Shown: positions 54,112 through 63,110 of the stretch, in pieces
How positions within the stretch are numbered: position 1 is the stretch's first letter
Layout: every line of letters starts with the position of its first letter
NCBI GenBank assembly: GCA_011620345.1
Contig: WOZJ01000050.1
Span: 194,235 to 258,234 of the forward strand
Length of the DNA stretch: 64,000 nucleotides
Direction of reading: 5' to 3'
Origin: Nitrospirota bacterium
Lineage (GTDB): Bacteria; UBA2233
The notes under the pieces: generated by a model
Told to the model about the DNA's origin: nothing
The model's input: only the letters and a program-made list of their open reading frames with translations
The model's database searches: none
Translations under genes and position numbers: made by a program

Positions 54112-54993
54112 GTGCAAGCACCTGCAACCCAAAGGCTCAACTTCAATTCGATTGTCGTTATTATTCCAGCATTAATGGTCGTCCTGGCCACGGTTCCGTT
54201 CTGGATCATCGGGCTTTTGGGCGTATGGGCGTTTTTCTCGCTGGGAACTCGTATCAGCGAAATTGCCGCAAGGAGCGAGGCGAGCCAACAATCCGCCCAG
54301 TTTATAGCCGTCTTTCGGAGCCTCCAGGACGCGGTGACCGACGCCGGCTGGGCGTTTTTTATCGAGGCGGTCATTATTGCCATTTTAGGGGCAATCGCCG
54401 TGTTTGGCGTATCTTACTATGTCTACAGGAAAACTAAGCGGATTGCGAATAGCCTTTTGGACGCCGTCCAAGCCATCGAGGAAGGCCAGGAGGAGGTTTC
54501 CCCTGACGGCGGCGGCTACGAGGAAACCGAGCTTCTTGCCAAGAGTATCCAAGAGATGGCAAGGATCATTGCAAGGCAGAACCAGGCGCTCCGCGGAACA
54601 GTAGATGAATTAAGCATTCCTGCCATCGAGATCTGGCGGGGGGTTGTTTTCATGCCCGTCGTGGGCTACGTAGATTCTAGGCGGGCGTTTCAAATCGAGG
54701 AGGCGCTCCTTGAGAGGACGGTTCAAACCAAAGCCCGGTTTGTTATCCTGGATATTTCAGGGATTTCCAGCATCGACACGCAAGTCATGGCGCACATCCT
54801 GAAGATCATCAAGGAAATTGCGTTGTTGGGGGCTAAGGCGATTCTTTCTGGCACTTCCCCCCAAACGGCACGCTCTCTTGTACACCTAGGGGTAGATCTT
54901 GGCACCACGGAGGCGTATGGCGAGCTTGAAGCAGCGCTTAGGCGGATATTTGCAGATTACGGCTTTTTCAAGAAGAAGCCTGCGCAAGTTTAA
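54112..54993 (+). CDS. Membrane-anchored RsbR-like STAS protein
   Basis: 293 residues, GTG start with GGAAGGG upstream. Two membrane helices (about 15-44 and 84-104) flank a short periplasmic part, followed by a HAMP-like linker (about 105-160, VYRKTKRIANSLLDAVQAIEEG) and a STAS domain (about 163-285) with LSIPAIEIWRGVVFMPVVG, VILDISGISSIDTQVMAHIL and TSPQTARSLVHLGVDLG. The residues phosphorylated in Bacillus RsbR (T171, T205) correspond to Thr223 and Ser255. It would act as a stressosome-type signal protein, but no rsbS, rsbT or rsbX is nearby. It meets flgL tail to tail with a 26-base overlap. Confidence 0.85.
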   Translation: MQAPATQRLNFNSIVVIIPALMVVLATVPFWIIGLLGVWAFFSLGTRISEIAARSEASQQSAQFIAVFRSLQDAVTDAGWAFFIEAVIIAILGAIAVFGVSYYVYRKTKRIANSLLDAVQAIEEGQEEVSPDGGGYEETELLAKSIQEMARIIARQNQALRGTVDELSIPAIEIWRGVVFMPVVGYVDSRRAFQIEEALLERTVQTKARFVILDISGISSIDTQVMAHILKIIKEIALLGAKAILSGTSPQTARSLVHLGVDLGTTEAYGELEAALRRIFADYGFFKKKPAQV

Positions 54994-55951
54994 TCACGCT
55001 AGGCTGAAGAACCGTGTTGAGCGAGGCAAAAGTTGCTTCGAGCGCCCTCCTTGACTGGTCAAGCTTTAGAGGGCTTTGCACTTCGACATCGCCGTTTTCG
55101 GTGAGCGAGCGAAGGTTGTTGGTGTTTAAGTTGAGTTCGTCCAGCCATGTCTTTGCGTTCTGAAGGGATTGCGCCCCTACCCCCATCTGGGCCCTGAACG
55201 TGGCAACCTGATTGTAGGCGGTGTTTAGGTATAGTGTTGCGTTTTTGATGCGCTCTTTATTGGAAACACCCGGCCCACCGATGACGCGGCGGTCAGGATA
55301 GGCGATCGCGTTCATAAGGTCTTGCATGAGAGCAAACAGGTTTACACCTTTTTGAGACTCTGCACCCCCGAAAACTGCCGAGCCGGGCAGGCTAATCTCG
55401 GCGTAAATCCCCGGAAGCACCTCTAGCTCCATGCTGTTGCCATCGCCCGCGTATTCCACGGCCCCTTCAAACTGGAGGTACCCTTGCTCGGTACGTACAG
55501 GCTGGACAGTGCTCTTGAAGGGCGGGGACTGGTTTTTGAAGCCCGCAAACACGTACTTTCCGGCAATAGAGGTGTTCGCTGCATCGAGCAGGCCCCTCAT
55601 AATTTCATCGAGCGCGCGAAGGTTGACCTGCGTTCGCCTTGGGTCTTCAACACCCTGGAGCTCTTGGGTCGCGATGTCCCTTGCCTTTAAAATGAGCTGT
55701 TGGACCTGGGCCAGCGACTGATCCATGGCCGTTTGAACGGATATCGCCCTCTCAATCTGCACGCCGGCCTGCTGGTAGAAGTCCATGGACTCTCGGTAGC
55801 CGAGCACCCTTGCGTAGCCTACTGGGTCGTCGGATGGACGGTTGAGCTGCTTGCCCGTCGAGAGCTGTTCTTGGGCGCGCACAAGATCCTCCCGGTCGTT
55901 CTGAACCCAAGAAAGCGTGTTCCTGTATACCGTTGGGTCGGCCACCCGCAT
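54968..55951 (-). CDS. flgL: Flagellar hook-filament junction protein FlgL (HAP3)
   Basis: Second junction protein between hook and filament. 327 residues beginning MRVADPTVYRNTLSWVQNDR; the flagellin-like N-terminal helix contains LVRAQEQLSTGKQLNRPSDDPVGYARVLGYRES and the C-terminal helix VEVQSPLKLDQSRRALEATFASLNTVLQP, both of the HAP3 pattern. Length is normal. GGAGG precedes the ATG. It lies 26 bases after flgK. In many relatives csrA and fliW follow flgL; here the converging STAS gene follows instead. Confidence 0.93.
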   Translation of the reverse strand: MRVADPTVYRNTLSWVQNDREDLVRAQEQLSTGKQLNRPSDDPVGYARVLGYRESMDFYQQAGVQIERAISVQTAMDQSLAQVQQLILKARDIATQELQGVEDPRRTQVNLRALDEIMRGLLDAANTSIAGKYVFAGFKNQSPPFKSTVQPVRTEQGYLQFEGAVEYAGDGNSMELEVLPGIYAEISLPGSAVFGGAESQKGVNLFALMQDLMNAIAYPDRRVIGGPGVSNKERIKNATLYLNTAYNQVATFRAQMGVGAQSLQNAKTWLDELNLNTNNLRSLTENGDVEVQSPLKLDQSRRALEATFASLNTVLQPSVIKLAQASS

Positions 55952-55977
55952 TGTGATGCCTCCTTTTCCAGCTAAGA

Positions 55978-57393
55978 TCAGCGAACGATTCCCAAAAGAG
56001 AATCAAACATAGTTTGCGTTACGATAAGACTTTGACTTGCTGCCTGAAAGGCCCGCTGGTAACGAGTCAGGGTGATCATCTCCTCGTCCAGTGAAACACC
56101 CGAAACAGAATCCCTTTGGGTAGCAAGCTGCTCTAGAGTGCCTTGCGTAGTTTTTAGCTCGGCCTCCAGCCGCTGCATCGTACCACCTACACCCGATACG
56201 ATCCCGCCTAGGTATTCTGAGAACGTCTTTGCATCTTTGGAGCCAGGCTTGACTATGATCTGGTTGTTCCAAAGGCCAGCGATGGCCAATGCCGTACGAT
56301 TATCTCCCGGTAGGCCCTGCTTGGTAGTCGCCGCGGCGATGGCGCTCTCCGAGCGTTTGATGGGCTCTGCAAGCTCGAGGAAGCGGGAGGCATCCTGTTC
56401 AGCCTTTTGGTCTGGCTTTGCCAGCACAAAGAAGGGCTGACCCGTCTGTCCGGCAAGGTCGTAGCCTTGGCGGTGAAGGACGTTCACTTCGCCCCCGAGC
56501 ACAAACGCAAGATGGTCGATCTGGTTTAAATACGAAGGGATGTCCTTTTGTATGACCTCCGTAAGCCCGCCAAGCTTCCCCCCTTGAATCCTGTTTGTAA
56601 TGTCTTCGTAGTAGGCTCCATCCCGGAATGCGATCTGGATGTCGCCAGAGCGACTTCCGCCTTGGTATACGAGCGACTTGGCCGTAGAGCCATCGACAAG
56701 CGCCTTTCCTCCGACGTAGACCGTAAGGTTGTCCCCGTGATCAAGGGTTTCGATGTCAACAAGCTTGGAGAGGTCTCCAAGGAGCGCATCTCGCTGATCC
56801 TTAAGGTCGTTGGCCCTGCCCCCTTTCCCTGAAATCGCCCGGTTTAGCCTTGCAATTTCTTCTGCATAGGCGTTCACCTGTGACACGGTAGCCTCAATGT
56901 CGGCCCTCGCGGAGAAATCGGCCTGGTGTAGGATAAGACTCGTTCGTTTGAAGGTGTCAGTCAACTGGATTGCTTTTTCCCGAACAACCTTTCTCTCCCC
57001 CAAACCTGCCGGGTTTTCTGCCAACGCGCGGTAGGCTCCGAAGAACTCGCTCATTGCTTTCTCTAGTCCAGGAGCGCTCGCTTCGTTTAAGGCGCTTTCG
57101 ATCTGCCTTAGGTAAGTCTGGCGCACTTCAAGCTCGCCAAGGGCGTTTTGCTGTTTTTGGATTTGCGAATCAATGTAGAGGTCTTTTACGCGTCGGACAT
57201 CGGAGGCCTGAACGCCCGTGCCAAGGCCTCCGATAGAGGTGAGGTAAGGCGGGGTTGCTTCCAAAACGACCTCCTGGCGAGTATAGCCAGGCGTGTTGAC
57301 GTTCGCGATATTATGTTCCGAAGTGGAAAGAGCTGTTTGATTCGCCACCAACGCCCTTTTGCCTGTCTCTAGCGATTGAATCAGCCCCGGCAT
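55978..57393 (-). CDS. flgK: Flagellar hook-associated protein FlgK (HAP1)
   Basis: First hook-filament junction protein. Start at ATG 57393 (MPGLIQSLETGKRALVANQT), preceded by GAGGAGAG. 471 residues with the conserved N-terminal STSEHNIANVNTPGYTRQ and C-terminal SLDEEMITLTRYQRAFQAASQSLIVTQ segments that form the coiled coil. FlgN, its chaperone, lies immediately upstream, ending 2 bases before the start. Confidence 0.94.
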   Translation of the reverse strand: MPGLIQSLETGKRALVANQTALSTSEHNIANVNTPGYTRQEVVLEATPPYLTSIGGLGTGVQASDVRRVKDLYIDSQIQKQQNALGELEVRQTYLRQIESALNEASAPGLEKAMSEFFGAYRALAENPAGLGERKVVREKAIQLTDTFKRTSLILHQADFSARADIEATVSQVNAYAEEIARLNRAISGKGGRANDLKDQRDALLGDLSKLVDIETLDHGDNLTVYVGGKALVDGSTAKSLVYQGGSRSGDIQIAFRDGAYYEDITNRIQGGKLGGLTEVIQKDIPSYLNQIDHLAFVLGGEVNVLHRQGYDLAGQTGQPFFVLAKPDQKAEQDASRFLELAEPIKRSESAIAAATTKQGLPGDNRTALAIAGLWNNQIIVKPGSKDAKTFSEYLGGIVSGVGGTMQRLEAELKTTQGTLEQLATQRDSVSGVSLDEEMITLTRYQRAFQAASQSLIVTQTMFDSLLGIVR

Positions 57394-57395
57394 CT

Positions 57396-57860
57396 CTACA
57401 CTCTCCTCGAAACCGTTGGAATTTCCCCCGTTATTTTGATCGTCCCAACGGGGGTGTAGCGTTGGTCGCTCATTCCTATCGTTTGTTTTAGCCTTGAAAA
57501 AAGCCCCTCTATCCAAGCAAGCGAACAAGCGACTAAGTCTTTGAGTTCCCTTGAGGCATGCTGCACGTCCTTAACCCTTTCTTTGAGCAAGGAGGCCTGC
57601 CCTCGAAGCTGCCCTGCGTCTTCCTTCGATATACCAGCGAGAATCTCCTCTATCGAGGCTTCAAGGGGAATCCCGGCTTCCTGAAGACTGGCTTGCCTCA
57701 TCTGCTCGAGCGCTTGTACCCTACGTTGAACCTGCTCTCTTTGTTCAAGGAGCGATTCAAGCTTCTCGGCATCCAGGGCCAACGCCGCCTTTTGCTCTTC
57801 TTGAAGCACCCTGACCAGTTCCTCGAGTTCAACGTTTAAACGCTCAAAGATTTTAAGCAT
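57396..57860 (-). CDS. flgN: FlgN-like flagellar chaperone
   Basis: 154 residues, almost entirely helical with a long coiled coil (about 8-120, e.g. LVRVLQEEQKAALALDAEKLESLLEQ). The FlgN pattern is visible as an acidic helix with regular leucines. Its position between flgM and flgK fits the export chaperone for FlgK and FlgL. It is weakly conserved at sequence level, as usual, so the name rests on helix pattern and position. Confidence 0.85.
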   Translation of the reverse strand: MLKIFERLNVELEELVRVLQEEQKAALALDAEKLESLLEQREQVQRRVQALEQMRQASLQEAGIPLEASIEEILAGISKEDAGQLRGQASLLKERVKDVQHASRELKDLVACSLAWIEGLFSRLKQTIGMSDQRYTPVGTIKITGEIPTVSRRV

Positions 57861-57863
57861 GGG

Positions 57864-58169
57864 CTAAAAAAGCTCCCCCATAATAATCCCCCAGGCCACA
57901 ACGTCTTCGTCCATTTCAAGCGTTCCGCGCTCAATGGCCTCCTTGTGCATAGCAACCACCGCCGGGCGCACCTCTTGGGCAGAGGCGCTTGCGGCAAACT
58001 TTTGAGCCAAACGCCCCGCCTCAGAAACCGTCACGCGGTCTTTTGCGAGAGGCTGCCCTTTTTTCCCTCCAGACGGGCTTTTTTCTCGTACAGAGTCTAA
58101 CCTCCCCAACTGAGATGAAGCAACCTGCTGGCCGAGGCTATCAACCGGAGGATACCCAAAGCTCGCCAT
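57864..58169 (-). CDS. flgM: Negative regulator of flagellin synthesis FlgM (anti-sigma-28)
   Basis: 101 residues from ATG 58169 with AAGGCGAG upstream. The N-terminal half is disordered and Ser/Gly/Lys rich; the C-terminal half RVTVSEAGRLAQKF, VVAMHKEAIERGTLEMDEDVVAWG fits the FlgM sigma-binding helices. It holds FliA inactive until the hook is complete and then is exported. FliA is encoded at the other end of this cluster (63305). Confidence 0.88.
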   Translation of the reverse strand: MASFGYPPVDSLGQQVASSQLGRLDSVREKSPSGGKKGQPLAKDRVTVSEAGRLAQKFAASASAQEVRPAVVAMHKEAIERGTLEMDEDVVAWGIIMGELF

Positions 58170-58194
58170 CAAAACTCGCCTTCTCGCTTAAGCC

Positions 58195-58569
58195 TTAATC
58201 TATACTTAAAGAATCGGTTTTTTTGGAAGAAACTTGACCAGGCCCCTGCCGCTCTTTTGGTAATTGTTCGGTACGCCCTTCGAGGCCTTTTTCGATGAAC
58301 TCTGCCACCCCGAGCGAGCTTGTTTTTGCGATTTCGTCTGCCAAGGCCAAATCGATCAACATCTCGTAAGTATCCTTGCCCGTCATCTCTGGGGCCAGGC
58401 TGTTATGGGGGATTGTTTTTCTCATCTCTTTGAGCAGAGAATACACGAACATGGATTCAAACTGCCCTGCAATCTCGTGAATGTTGGCGCCGGAAGTTCG
58501 ACCAAGACTTCCTGGATTAAGGATAGCCTGTTGCGCATTGAGCTGCCCAATTGGTTCTATTGAATCCAT
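58195..58569 (-). CDS. flgJ: Flagellar rod-binding protein, FlgJ N-terminal domain only
   Basis: 124 residues containing the rod-binding domain (IHEIAGQFESMFVYSLLKEMRKTIP, MTGKDTYEMLIDLALADEIAKTSSLGVAEFIEKGL). The C-terminal glucosaminidase domain of enterobacterial FlgJ is absent, a common arrangement outside the gamma-proteobacteria. It helps cap and assemble the rod; a separate enzyme would be needed to open the peptidoglycan. It follows flgI by 9 bases and has an AAGGAGAGG ribosome binding site. Confidence 0.9.
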   Translation of the reverse strand: MDSIEPIGQLNAQQAILNPGSLGRTSGANIHEIAGQFESMFVYSLLKEMRKTIPHNSLAPEMTGKDTYEMLIDLALADEIAKTSSLGVAEFIEKGLEGRTEQLPKERQGPGQVSSKKTDSLSID

Positions 58570-58578
58570 AGCCTCTCC

Positions 58579-59697
58579 TTATAGAATTTCAAGGTCCGCG
58601 TGTAGCGCTCCAACTTGCTTGATCGCCTGCAAGATGGCGATCAAATCCCTAGGCGACGCGCCTAGGGCATTCAATCCTCTTACGACGTCCTGAATCGTGG
58701 CGCTGCCATCCACAACGGCCACCTTTCGCTGCTGTTCTTGTACCTGGAGCTGCTCTTGTGGAACAACCACTGGTCCCGCCTGGGTAAACGGTGGAGGCTG
58801 GACGACGGCGACCTCCTGTTGGACGGTAACCGTTAGATTCCCGTGAGAGACGGCAACAGGAGAGAGCGTGACGTTGCCCCCCATCACGACGGTTCCCGTA
58901 CGTTCGTCGATGACAACTTTTGCCGGGGCGTCCGGGCGAACATCGAGGTTTTCAAGCGCGGCCATAAAGTATGCGGGGTCGTTTTGGTATTTATCGGGGA
59001 TTTGAACGCGTACATAGCCAGCATCGAGCGCCTTGGCCGGATACCCTGGAATGCTTTCGTTGATGACCGACGCCATCCTAAGCGCTGTCGTAAAGTCCGG
59101 CGTTTGGAGCGCAAGCCCTACCTCTACGAGCGGGCCGGAAGAGGTTTCGCTTGGCGGGTTTTTCAGTATAGCACCGTTTGGAATGCGTCCAGCGGTCAAA
59201 TGGTTCTGGACGACCGCGGCCCCAAGCGCGCCAAACGCCCCAAAGCCGCCTACGGAGAGCGGACCTTGGGCTATGGCGTGGAGTTTTCCATCCGGGCTAC
59301 TCAAGGGCGTCATGATCAACGTCCCGCCAACCAGGGAGCGAGCGTCACCCATCGCCGAAACGACGACGTCGAAACGACTGCCTGCCCTGGCGTAGGGAGG
59401 AACAGTTGCCGTCACCATTACCGCAGCGGTATCGTCGCCCCTAAAACGTTGGATATCTTCAACCTTGATCCCGTTGTTCCGAAGAAGGTTGTAGATCGTG
59501 CGAACCGTGTAGGGGTTGCGTCGGTTGTCCCCTGTGCGGTTAAGACCGGTGATAAGCCCGTACCCAACGAGCTGTTCGGTTTGGCCTGTCGAAAAGTTCG
59601 CGATATCCTTGATCCTTGCTGCCAAAGCCTCTTGAACCGTCGAGCAGGCACACCCAAACAAAAAGACGAAGATTAACACGAAAGACTTCATGTTCAT
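58579..59697 (-). CDS. flgI: Flagellar P-ring protein FlgI
   Basis: Periplasmic P-ring subunit. Start at ATG 59697 with GGGAGG upstream (a second ATG two codons later is possible). 372 residues with a signal peptide (FVLIFVFLFGCACSTVQEALA) and the family sequences ARIKDIANFSTGQTEQLVGYG, NRTGDNRRN, RFRGDDTAAVMVTATVPPYARAGSRFDVVVSAMGDA and VVMGGNVTLSPVAVSHGNLTVT (split across the conserved core). Normal length. It needs FlgA for assembly, whose gene is nearby. Confidence 0.94.
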   Translation of the reverse strand: MNMKSFVLIFVFLFGCACSTVQEALAARIKDIANFSTGQTEQLVGYGLITGLNRTGDNRRNPYTVRTIYNLLRNNGIKVEDIQRFRGDDTAAVMVTATVPPYARAGSRFDVVVSAMGDARSLVGGTLIMTPLSSPDGKLHAIAQGPLSVGGFGAFGALGAAVVQNHLTAGRIPNGAILKNPPSETSSGPLVEVGLALQTPDFTTALRMASVINESIPGYPAKALDAGYVRVQIPDKYQNDPAYFMAALENLDVRPDAPAKVVIDERTGTVVMGGNVTLSPVAVSHGNLTVTVQQEVAVVQPPPFTQAGPVVVPQEQLQVQEQQRKVAVVDGSATIQDVVRGLNALGASPRDLIAILQAIKQVGALHADLEIL

Positions 59698-59707
59698 CCA
59701 GCCTCCC

Positions 59708-60352
59708 TTAAAAAGGCCAGATCTTGTCAAGGACGCCGGCCAAGAATCCAGGCCTTTGCTTGTTCCCAACGAGCCCTTTCCCTTCGTAGCTTATGGCCAG
59801 GTTTGCAATCAGCATCGAAGAAATTTGGTTACTGGATTCGATGTCCTCGGGCCTAACAACCCCCCTTAGCAGCATCACCTGGTCCTCGTCGTTCAGGCGA
59901 ATCCTGCGTCTTCCTTCGATGAAGAGGTTCCCGTTGGGGTACACGTCCCGAACGACGCAGACCACCTGAGTTACGAACGTCCCGCCCCTCTGGGTTGTTC
60001 CCGTACCCGTGTAATCGTGCGTGGCGTTCATGTCGCCCGAATACGTCCTAGCGCCCGGATTTGTGGTAAAGTCTCCGCTTAAACCCGTTTCACGGTTTGT
60101 CGTCGTCCCAGCCTGGTAGGTGGAGGCCGCCTGTTCGGCCACGTTCACTACGACGATGTCGTTGAGCCTAGAAGCTCGCTTGTCGCCAAAGAGGTCTCTG
60201 TAGGCCGGCTCCGGATAGCCCTGCTGCTGCTCGGATGCGCTGGGGACGTAATCTACCATGTCCTTAGACATTTCTCCCAGCATCGGTTGCTTGTAGGCAC
60301 AGCCTAAGGCAAGCAACAAAAGGACAGCGGAGCTATACGAAGGCATTTTCAC
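59708..60352 (-). CDS. flgH: Flagellar L-ring protein FlgH (lipoprotein)
   Basis: Outer-membrane L-ring subunit. GTG start at 60352 overlapping the flgA stop (GTGA). 214 residues with lipobox LALGC (Cys18) and the family sequences LFGDKRASRLNDIVVVNVAEQA, GTFVTQVVCVVRDVYPNGNLFIEGRR (beta barrel) and LRGVVRPEDIESSNQISSMLIANLAISYEGKG. Its presence requires an outer membrane in this organism. Confidence 0.95.
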   Translation of the reverse strand: MKMPSYSSAVLLLLALGCAYKQPMLGEMSKDMVDYVPSASEQQQGYPEPAYRDLFGDKRASRLNDIVVVNVAEQAASTYQAGTTTNRETGLSGDFTTNPGARTYSGDMNATHDYTGTGTTQRGGTFVTQVVCVVRDVYPNGNLFIEGRRRIRLNDEDQVMLLRGVVRPEDIESSNQISSMLIANLAISYEGKGLVGNKQRPGFLAGVLDKIWPF

Positions 60353-61098
60353 GGCGCACTCACCCGAACCTGCTTTAGGCCGACAACCCGGCCTTTGACC
60401 ACTTTTTTCGATGTGGAATTCATCACTTCAACCTCATCTCCAAGGATTCCATTCTGTTTGGCCGTGCCCTTGGCGTGAATTTGGTACCCGGCTCCCTTAA
60501 TGAGCAGATCTACCTCGTCGCCAACGTTCACGGCCACGACATCCTCGAGCGCATGCTTGCCTATTGGGCCGTCCGAGGGAATATCCATCCGAAGCCGTTT
60601 GCCGACAGCTTCCTGGGGATTTTGAAGGACGTTTCGCAATGCAGGGTCGTTCATGTCAGAACGCACCAGGTCAATATCTGCCGGGTCGAGGACATCGCCC
60701 TTGGCCAGCGAACGCCTTGCGACAACGGCCGACTCGTAACGACGGACGGCAGGGCGGACCTTCAGCCGAAGGAGCGTCTCAGAGCCGCTTCGAAAGCAGA
60801 GAGTAAAGCTCGCCCGGTTGTCGAAGGCAAAATCGTCGGAAAATTCCGCGACGACTTCAAGCCCATCCTTAGTGGGCAAAAAGACGTCACGAACCCCGTA
60901 CCAACTTTGGACCTCCACGTCTTTTCCTTCAAGCTTGGCCTTCTGGAACAAGAAATGCTCCGCCAGTTCTCTAATTTTTTCTTCAGGGACACGAAATCGC
61001 CTCGCCTCCCCTTCGGCCAATGACAACCGAACCAAGCCGGCACACAGCATCAACGCGACGCAAATAAAGGAGACAAGGGACGAACGACAGCGTGCCAT
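60349..61098 (-). CDS. flgA: Flagellar P-ring assembly chaperone FlgA
   Basis: Periplasmic chaperone that helps FlgI assemble. 249 residues with a signal peptide (SLVSFICVALMLCAGLVRLSLA), a variable first domain and the C-terminal SAF domain (about 120-245) with VVARRSLAKGDVLDPADIDLVR, QNPQEAVGKRLRMDIPSDGPI and VNVGDEVDLLIKGAGYQI then GDEVEVMNSTSKKVVKGRVVG. It precedes flgH and follows flgG by 8 bases. Confidence 0.92.
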   Translation of the reverse strand: MARCRSSLVSFICVALMLCAGLVRLSLAEGEARRFRVPEEKIRELAEHFLFQKAKLEGKDVEVQSWYGVRDVFLPTKDGLEVVAEFSDDFAFDNRASFTLCFRSGSETLLRLKVRPAVRRYESAVVARRSLAKGDVLDPADIDLVRSDMNDPALRNVLQNPQEAVGKRLRMDIPSDGPIGKHALEDVVAVNVGDEVDLLIKGAGYQIHAKGTAKQNGILGDEVEVMNSTSKKVVKGRVVGLKQVRVSAP

Positions 61099-61106
61099 GT
61101 CAGCTC

Positions 61107-61895
61107 TTAACGCTTCAGGTTGTTTGCCAGCTGGAGCATTTCATCCGATGTTTTTACAGACTGTGAGTTGATCTCGTAGGCGCGTTGGGCCGTGATCATG
61201 TTAACCATTTCCTCTACGACGCTCACGTTGGACGTCTCCAAGTACCCCTGCGCGATTGTTCCCAAGCCTTGCTCGCCTGGGATCCCTGGAATCGCCGCCC
61301 CTGAAGCGTCTGTTTCGAGGAAGAGATTTCGGCCGATGGCTTGAAGGCCGGCCGGGTTCAAAAACTTGACAAGCTCGAGATTCCCTATTTCCTGTGATGC
61401 AGACTGGCCGGCCACCTGGACTGAAACCGTCCCGTCGGTACCCACGGTAACGGCGGTCGTATCGTCGGGGACAGTGACTTGAGGGTCCAGAGGAAAGCCA
61501 TCCGAGGTGACGAACCTGCCGTCCCGATCTAGCTTGAAGTCTCCAGCGCGCGTATACGCAATCAGGCCGTTCGGAAGGAGAACCTGGAAGAACCCGTCCC
61601 CTTCGACCGCCACATCGAATGGGTTCTCTGTATTTCGAAGGTCCCCTTGGAGAAAAATCTTCTGCACGGCTGCCGGCCTCACGCCCGCGCCAAGCTGGAT
61701 GCCCGTAGGGATCATCGTGTCAACGCTCGAAGGCGCCCCGGGAGACCTCAAGATCTGGTAGAGTAAATCTTGAAAGTCTGCCCGCCCCTTTTTGAAGCCC
61801 GTCGTATTCACGTTTGCCAAATTGTTGGCGATGACATCCACGTTGAGTTCCTGGGCTCGCATACCCGTGGAGCCAATCCAAAGCGAGCGCATCAT
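61107..61895 (-). CDS. flgG: Flagellar distal rod protein FlgG
   Basis: 262 residues. The N-terminal motif [35 protein letters not shown] and the C-terminal [34 protein letters not shown] are the rod/hook-family signature and match FlgG closely. It extends the proximal rod toward the hook. The gap to flgF is 46 bases and contains an AAGGAGGGG ribosome binding site. Confidence 0.95.
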   Translation of the reverse strand: MMRSLWIGSTGMRAQELNVDVIANNLANVNTTGFKKGRADFQDLLYQILRSPGAPSSVDTMIPTGIQLGAGVRPAAVQKIFLQGDLRNTENPFDVAVEGDGFFQVLLPNGLIAYTRAGDFKLDRDGRFVTSDGFPLDPQVTVPDDTTAVTVGTDGTVSVQVAGQSASQEIGNLELVKFLNPAGLQAIGRNLFLETDASGAAIPGIPGEQGLGTIAQGYLETSNVSVVEEMVNMITAQRAYEINSQSVKTSDEMLQLANNLKR

Positions 61896-61941
61896 TTTCT
61901 TTGTCCCCTCCTTGTTATTCTAGCGCATTTTCTTCATGGAT

Positions 61942-62760
61942 TCAGCCAACACGGGCTACCCTCTCAATGGCGGTCCCATCGATGCTGTCAAACGCTTGAA
62001 CGGCTTTTTGGTAAGCCTCGTACCCCCTTAAAAGGTCAATCATCGTGACCATCGTTTGAAAAACATCCACGTTGGAACTCTCAAGGTATCCCTGGCCGAC
62101 TTGGGCCTCCATCGCAGGGCGTATGCCCTCTGGAGCACCCTCGTAGCGAAAGTATGTTCCAGGTTCCTTTACAAGCCTTTGAGGATCGTCAAACCGAACA
62201 AGATTAATCTGGTCTAGTTCGATGAAGGCGTCCTGTTCTTCGGATTCTGCATACACCCGGCCTTCGGGGGAAATTATCAGGTTGCGGAGGTCCATCGAAC
62301 CCAAACTTGGAGTCTCTACGTTAATCTCACCTTGAACGCCTAACACGGGGAACCCTTCCTGGGTGACGATTCTCCCTTGGGTATCTATTGTGAAGTTGCC
62401 AGACTTGGTATAGCGGGGGCCGTTTGGAGTGGCCACGCTAAAAAACCCGTCCCCTAGGAGCGCAAGGTCGAGCGGGTTGTCCGTAGGAATCAGCTTGCCC
62501 GTTTCATAGTCCGTGAAAGGCCTCCCTAGGTCAACATACCGTACTTGGTTCTCATTGTAAGGATAGGGCCATGCACCCGTTGATTCCTTAGTGAAGGATG
62601 GCATGTAACGCTTTGTTGTCAGCGGAAGGAGCGAGGTGAACGCTAGGTCGTCCCGCTTGTACCCTGCCGTCTCCTTGTTGGAGAGGTTGTTCGCTACGAT
62701 ATCGAATTTTCTTTCAGAAGCAACAGCAGCGGACGCCGCGATGTATAGCCCTTTGTTCAC
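61942..62760 (-). CDS. flgF: Flagellar basal-body rod protein FlgF
   Basis: 272 residues, GTG start overlapping the stop of the upstream gene. It has the rod-family N terminus GLYIAASAAVASERKFDIVANNLSNKETAGYK, the mid-region RYTKSGNFTIDTQGRIVTQEGFPVLG and C-terminal GYLESSNVDVFQTMVTMIDLLRGYEAYQKAVQAFD. The deviation from the FlgG sequence and the position directly upstream of flgG support FlgF. Confidence 0.92.
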   Translation of the reverse strand: MNKGLYIAASAAVASERKFDIVANNLSNKETAGYKRDDLAFTSLLPLTTKRYMPSFTKESTGAWPYPYNENQVRYVDLGRPFTDYETGKLIPTDNPLDLALLGDGFFSVATPNGPRYTKSGNFTIDTQGRIVTQEGFPVLGVQGEINVETPSLGSMDLRNLIISPEGRVYAESEEQDAFIELDQINLVRFDDPQRLVKEPGTYFRYEGAPEGIRPAMEAQVGQGYLESSNVDVFQTMVTMIDLLRGYEAYQKAVQAFDSIDGTAIERVARVG

Positions 62761-63107
62761 GTGCTCCTCCGGGGGCGTTTGAGTTGAGCGATCAATCGAA
62801 CCTCCTGCTCAGGGATCTGGGTGACCTCTTTGAGGATCTTCTCTACACTGTATCCTTCTCTTAACAATTCCACTACACGCTCGTAGGCGCTCTCGTGCTC
62901 TCCTTGATCTTCTCCTGGGGGAGCTGCCAACCCGTCTTGGGCGCCCGGTGCAGGTTGGCTCTGAAGGTGTTGAGGACCTTCCGGCTGCACAAGCGCCCGC
63001 TCGAGCGTCTCTTCAAAGCTTGAGCGTTTAGCGCGACGAAGTTCAACAAGAATAACGACCAGCAATAAAACGATCCCAATGTCCAACCCAAGCTCGATCC
63101 ATGCCAT
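62757..63107 (-). CDS. DUF2802-like single-pass membrane protein in the flagellar cluster
   Basis: 116 residues: one N-terminal helix (about 5-23, ELGLDIGIVLLLVVILVEL), a proline/glutamine-rich linker and a C-terminal segment YERVVELLREGYSVEKILKEVTQIPEQEVRLIAQL that resembles DUF2802. Proteins of this kind commonly sit between fliA and rod genes in delta- and gamma-proteobacteria; function is unestablished. It overlaps flgF by 4 bases (GTGA). Confidence 0.75.
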   Translation of the reverse strand: MAWIELGLDIGIVLLLVVILVELRRAKRSSFEETLERALVQPEGPQHLQSQPAPGAQDGLAAPPGEDQGEHESAYERVVELLREGYSVEKILKEVTQIPEQEVRLIAQLKRPRRST

Positions 63108-63110
63108 CCT

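Noticed and set aside
53886-54437. 183-codon ORF overlapping the STAS gene
   Set aside because: It runs in another frame of a well-supported STAS gene and shows no domain or ribosome binding site.
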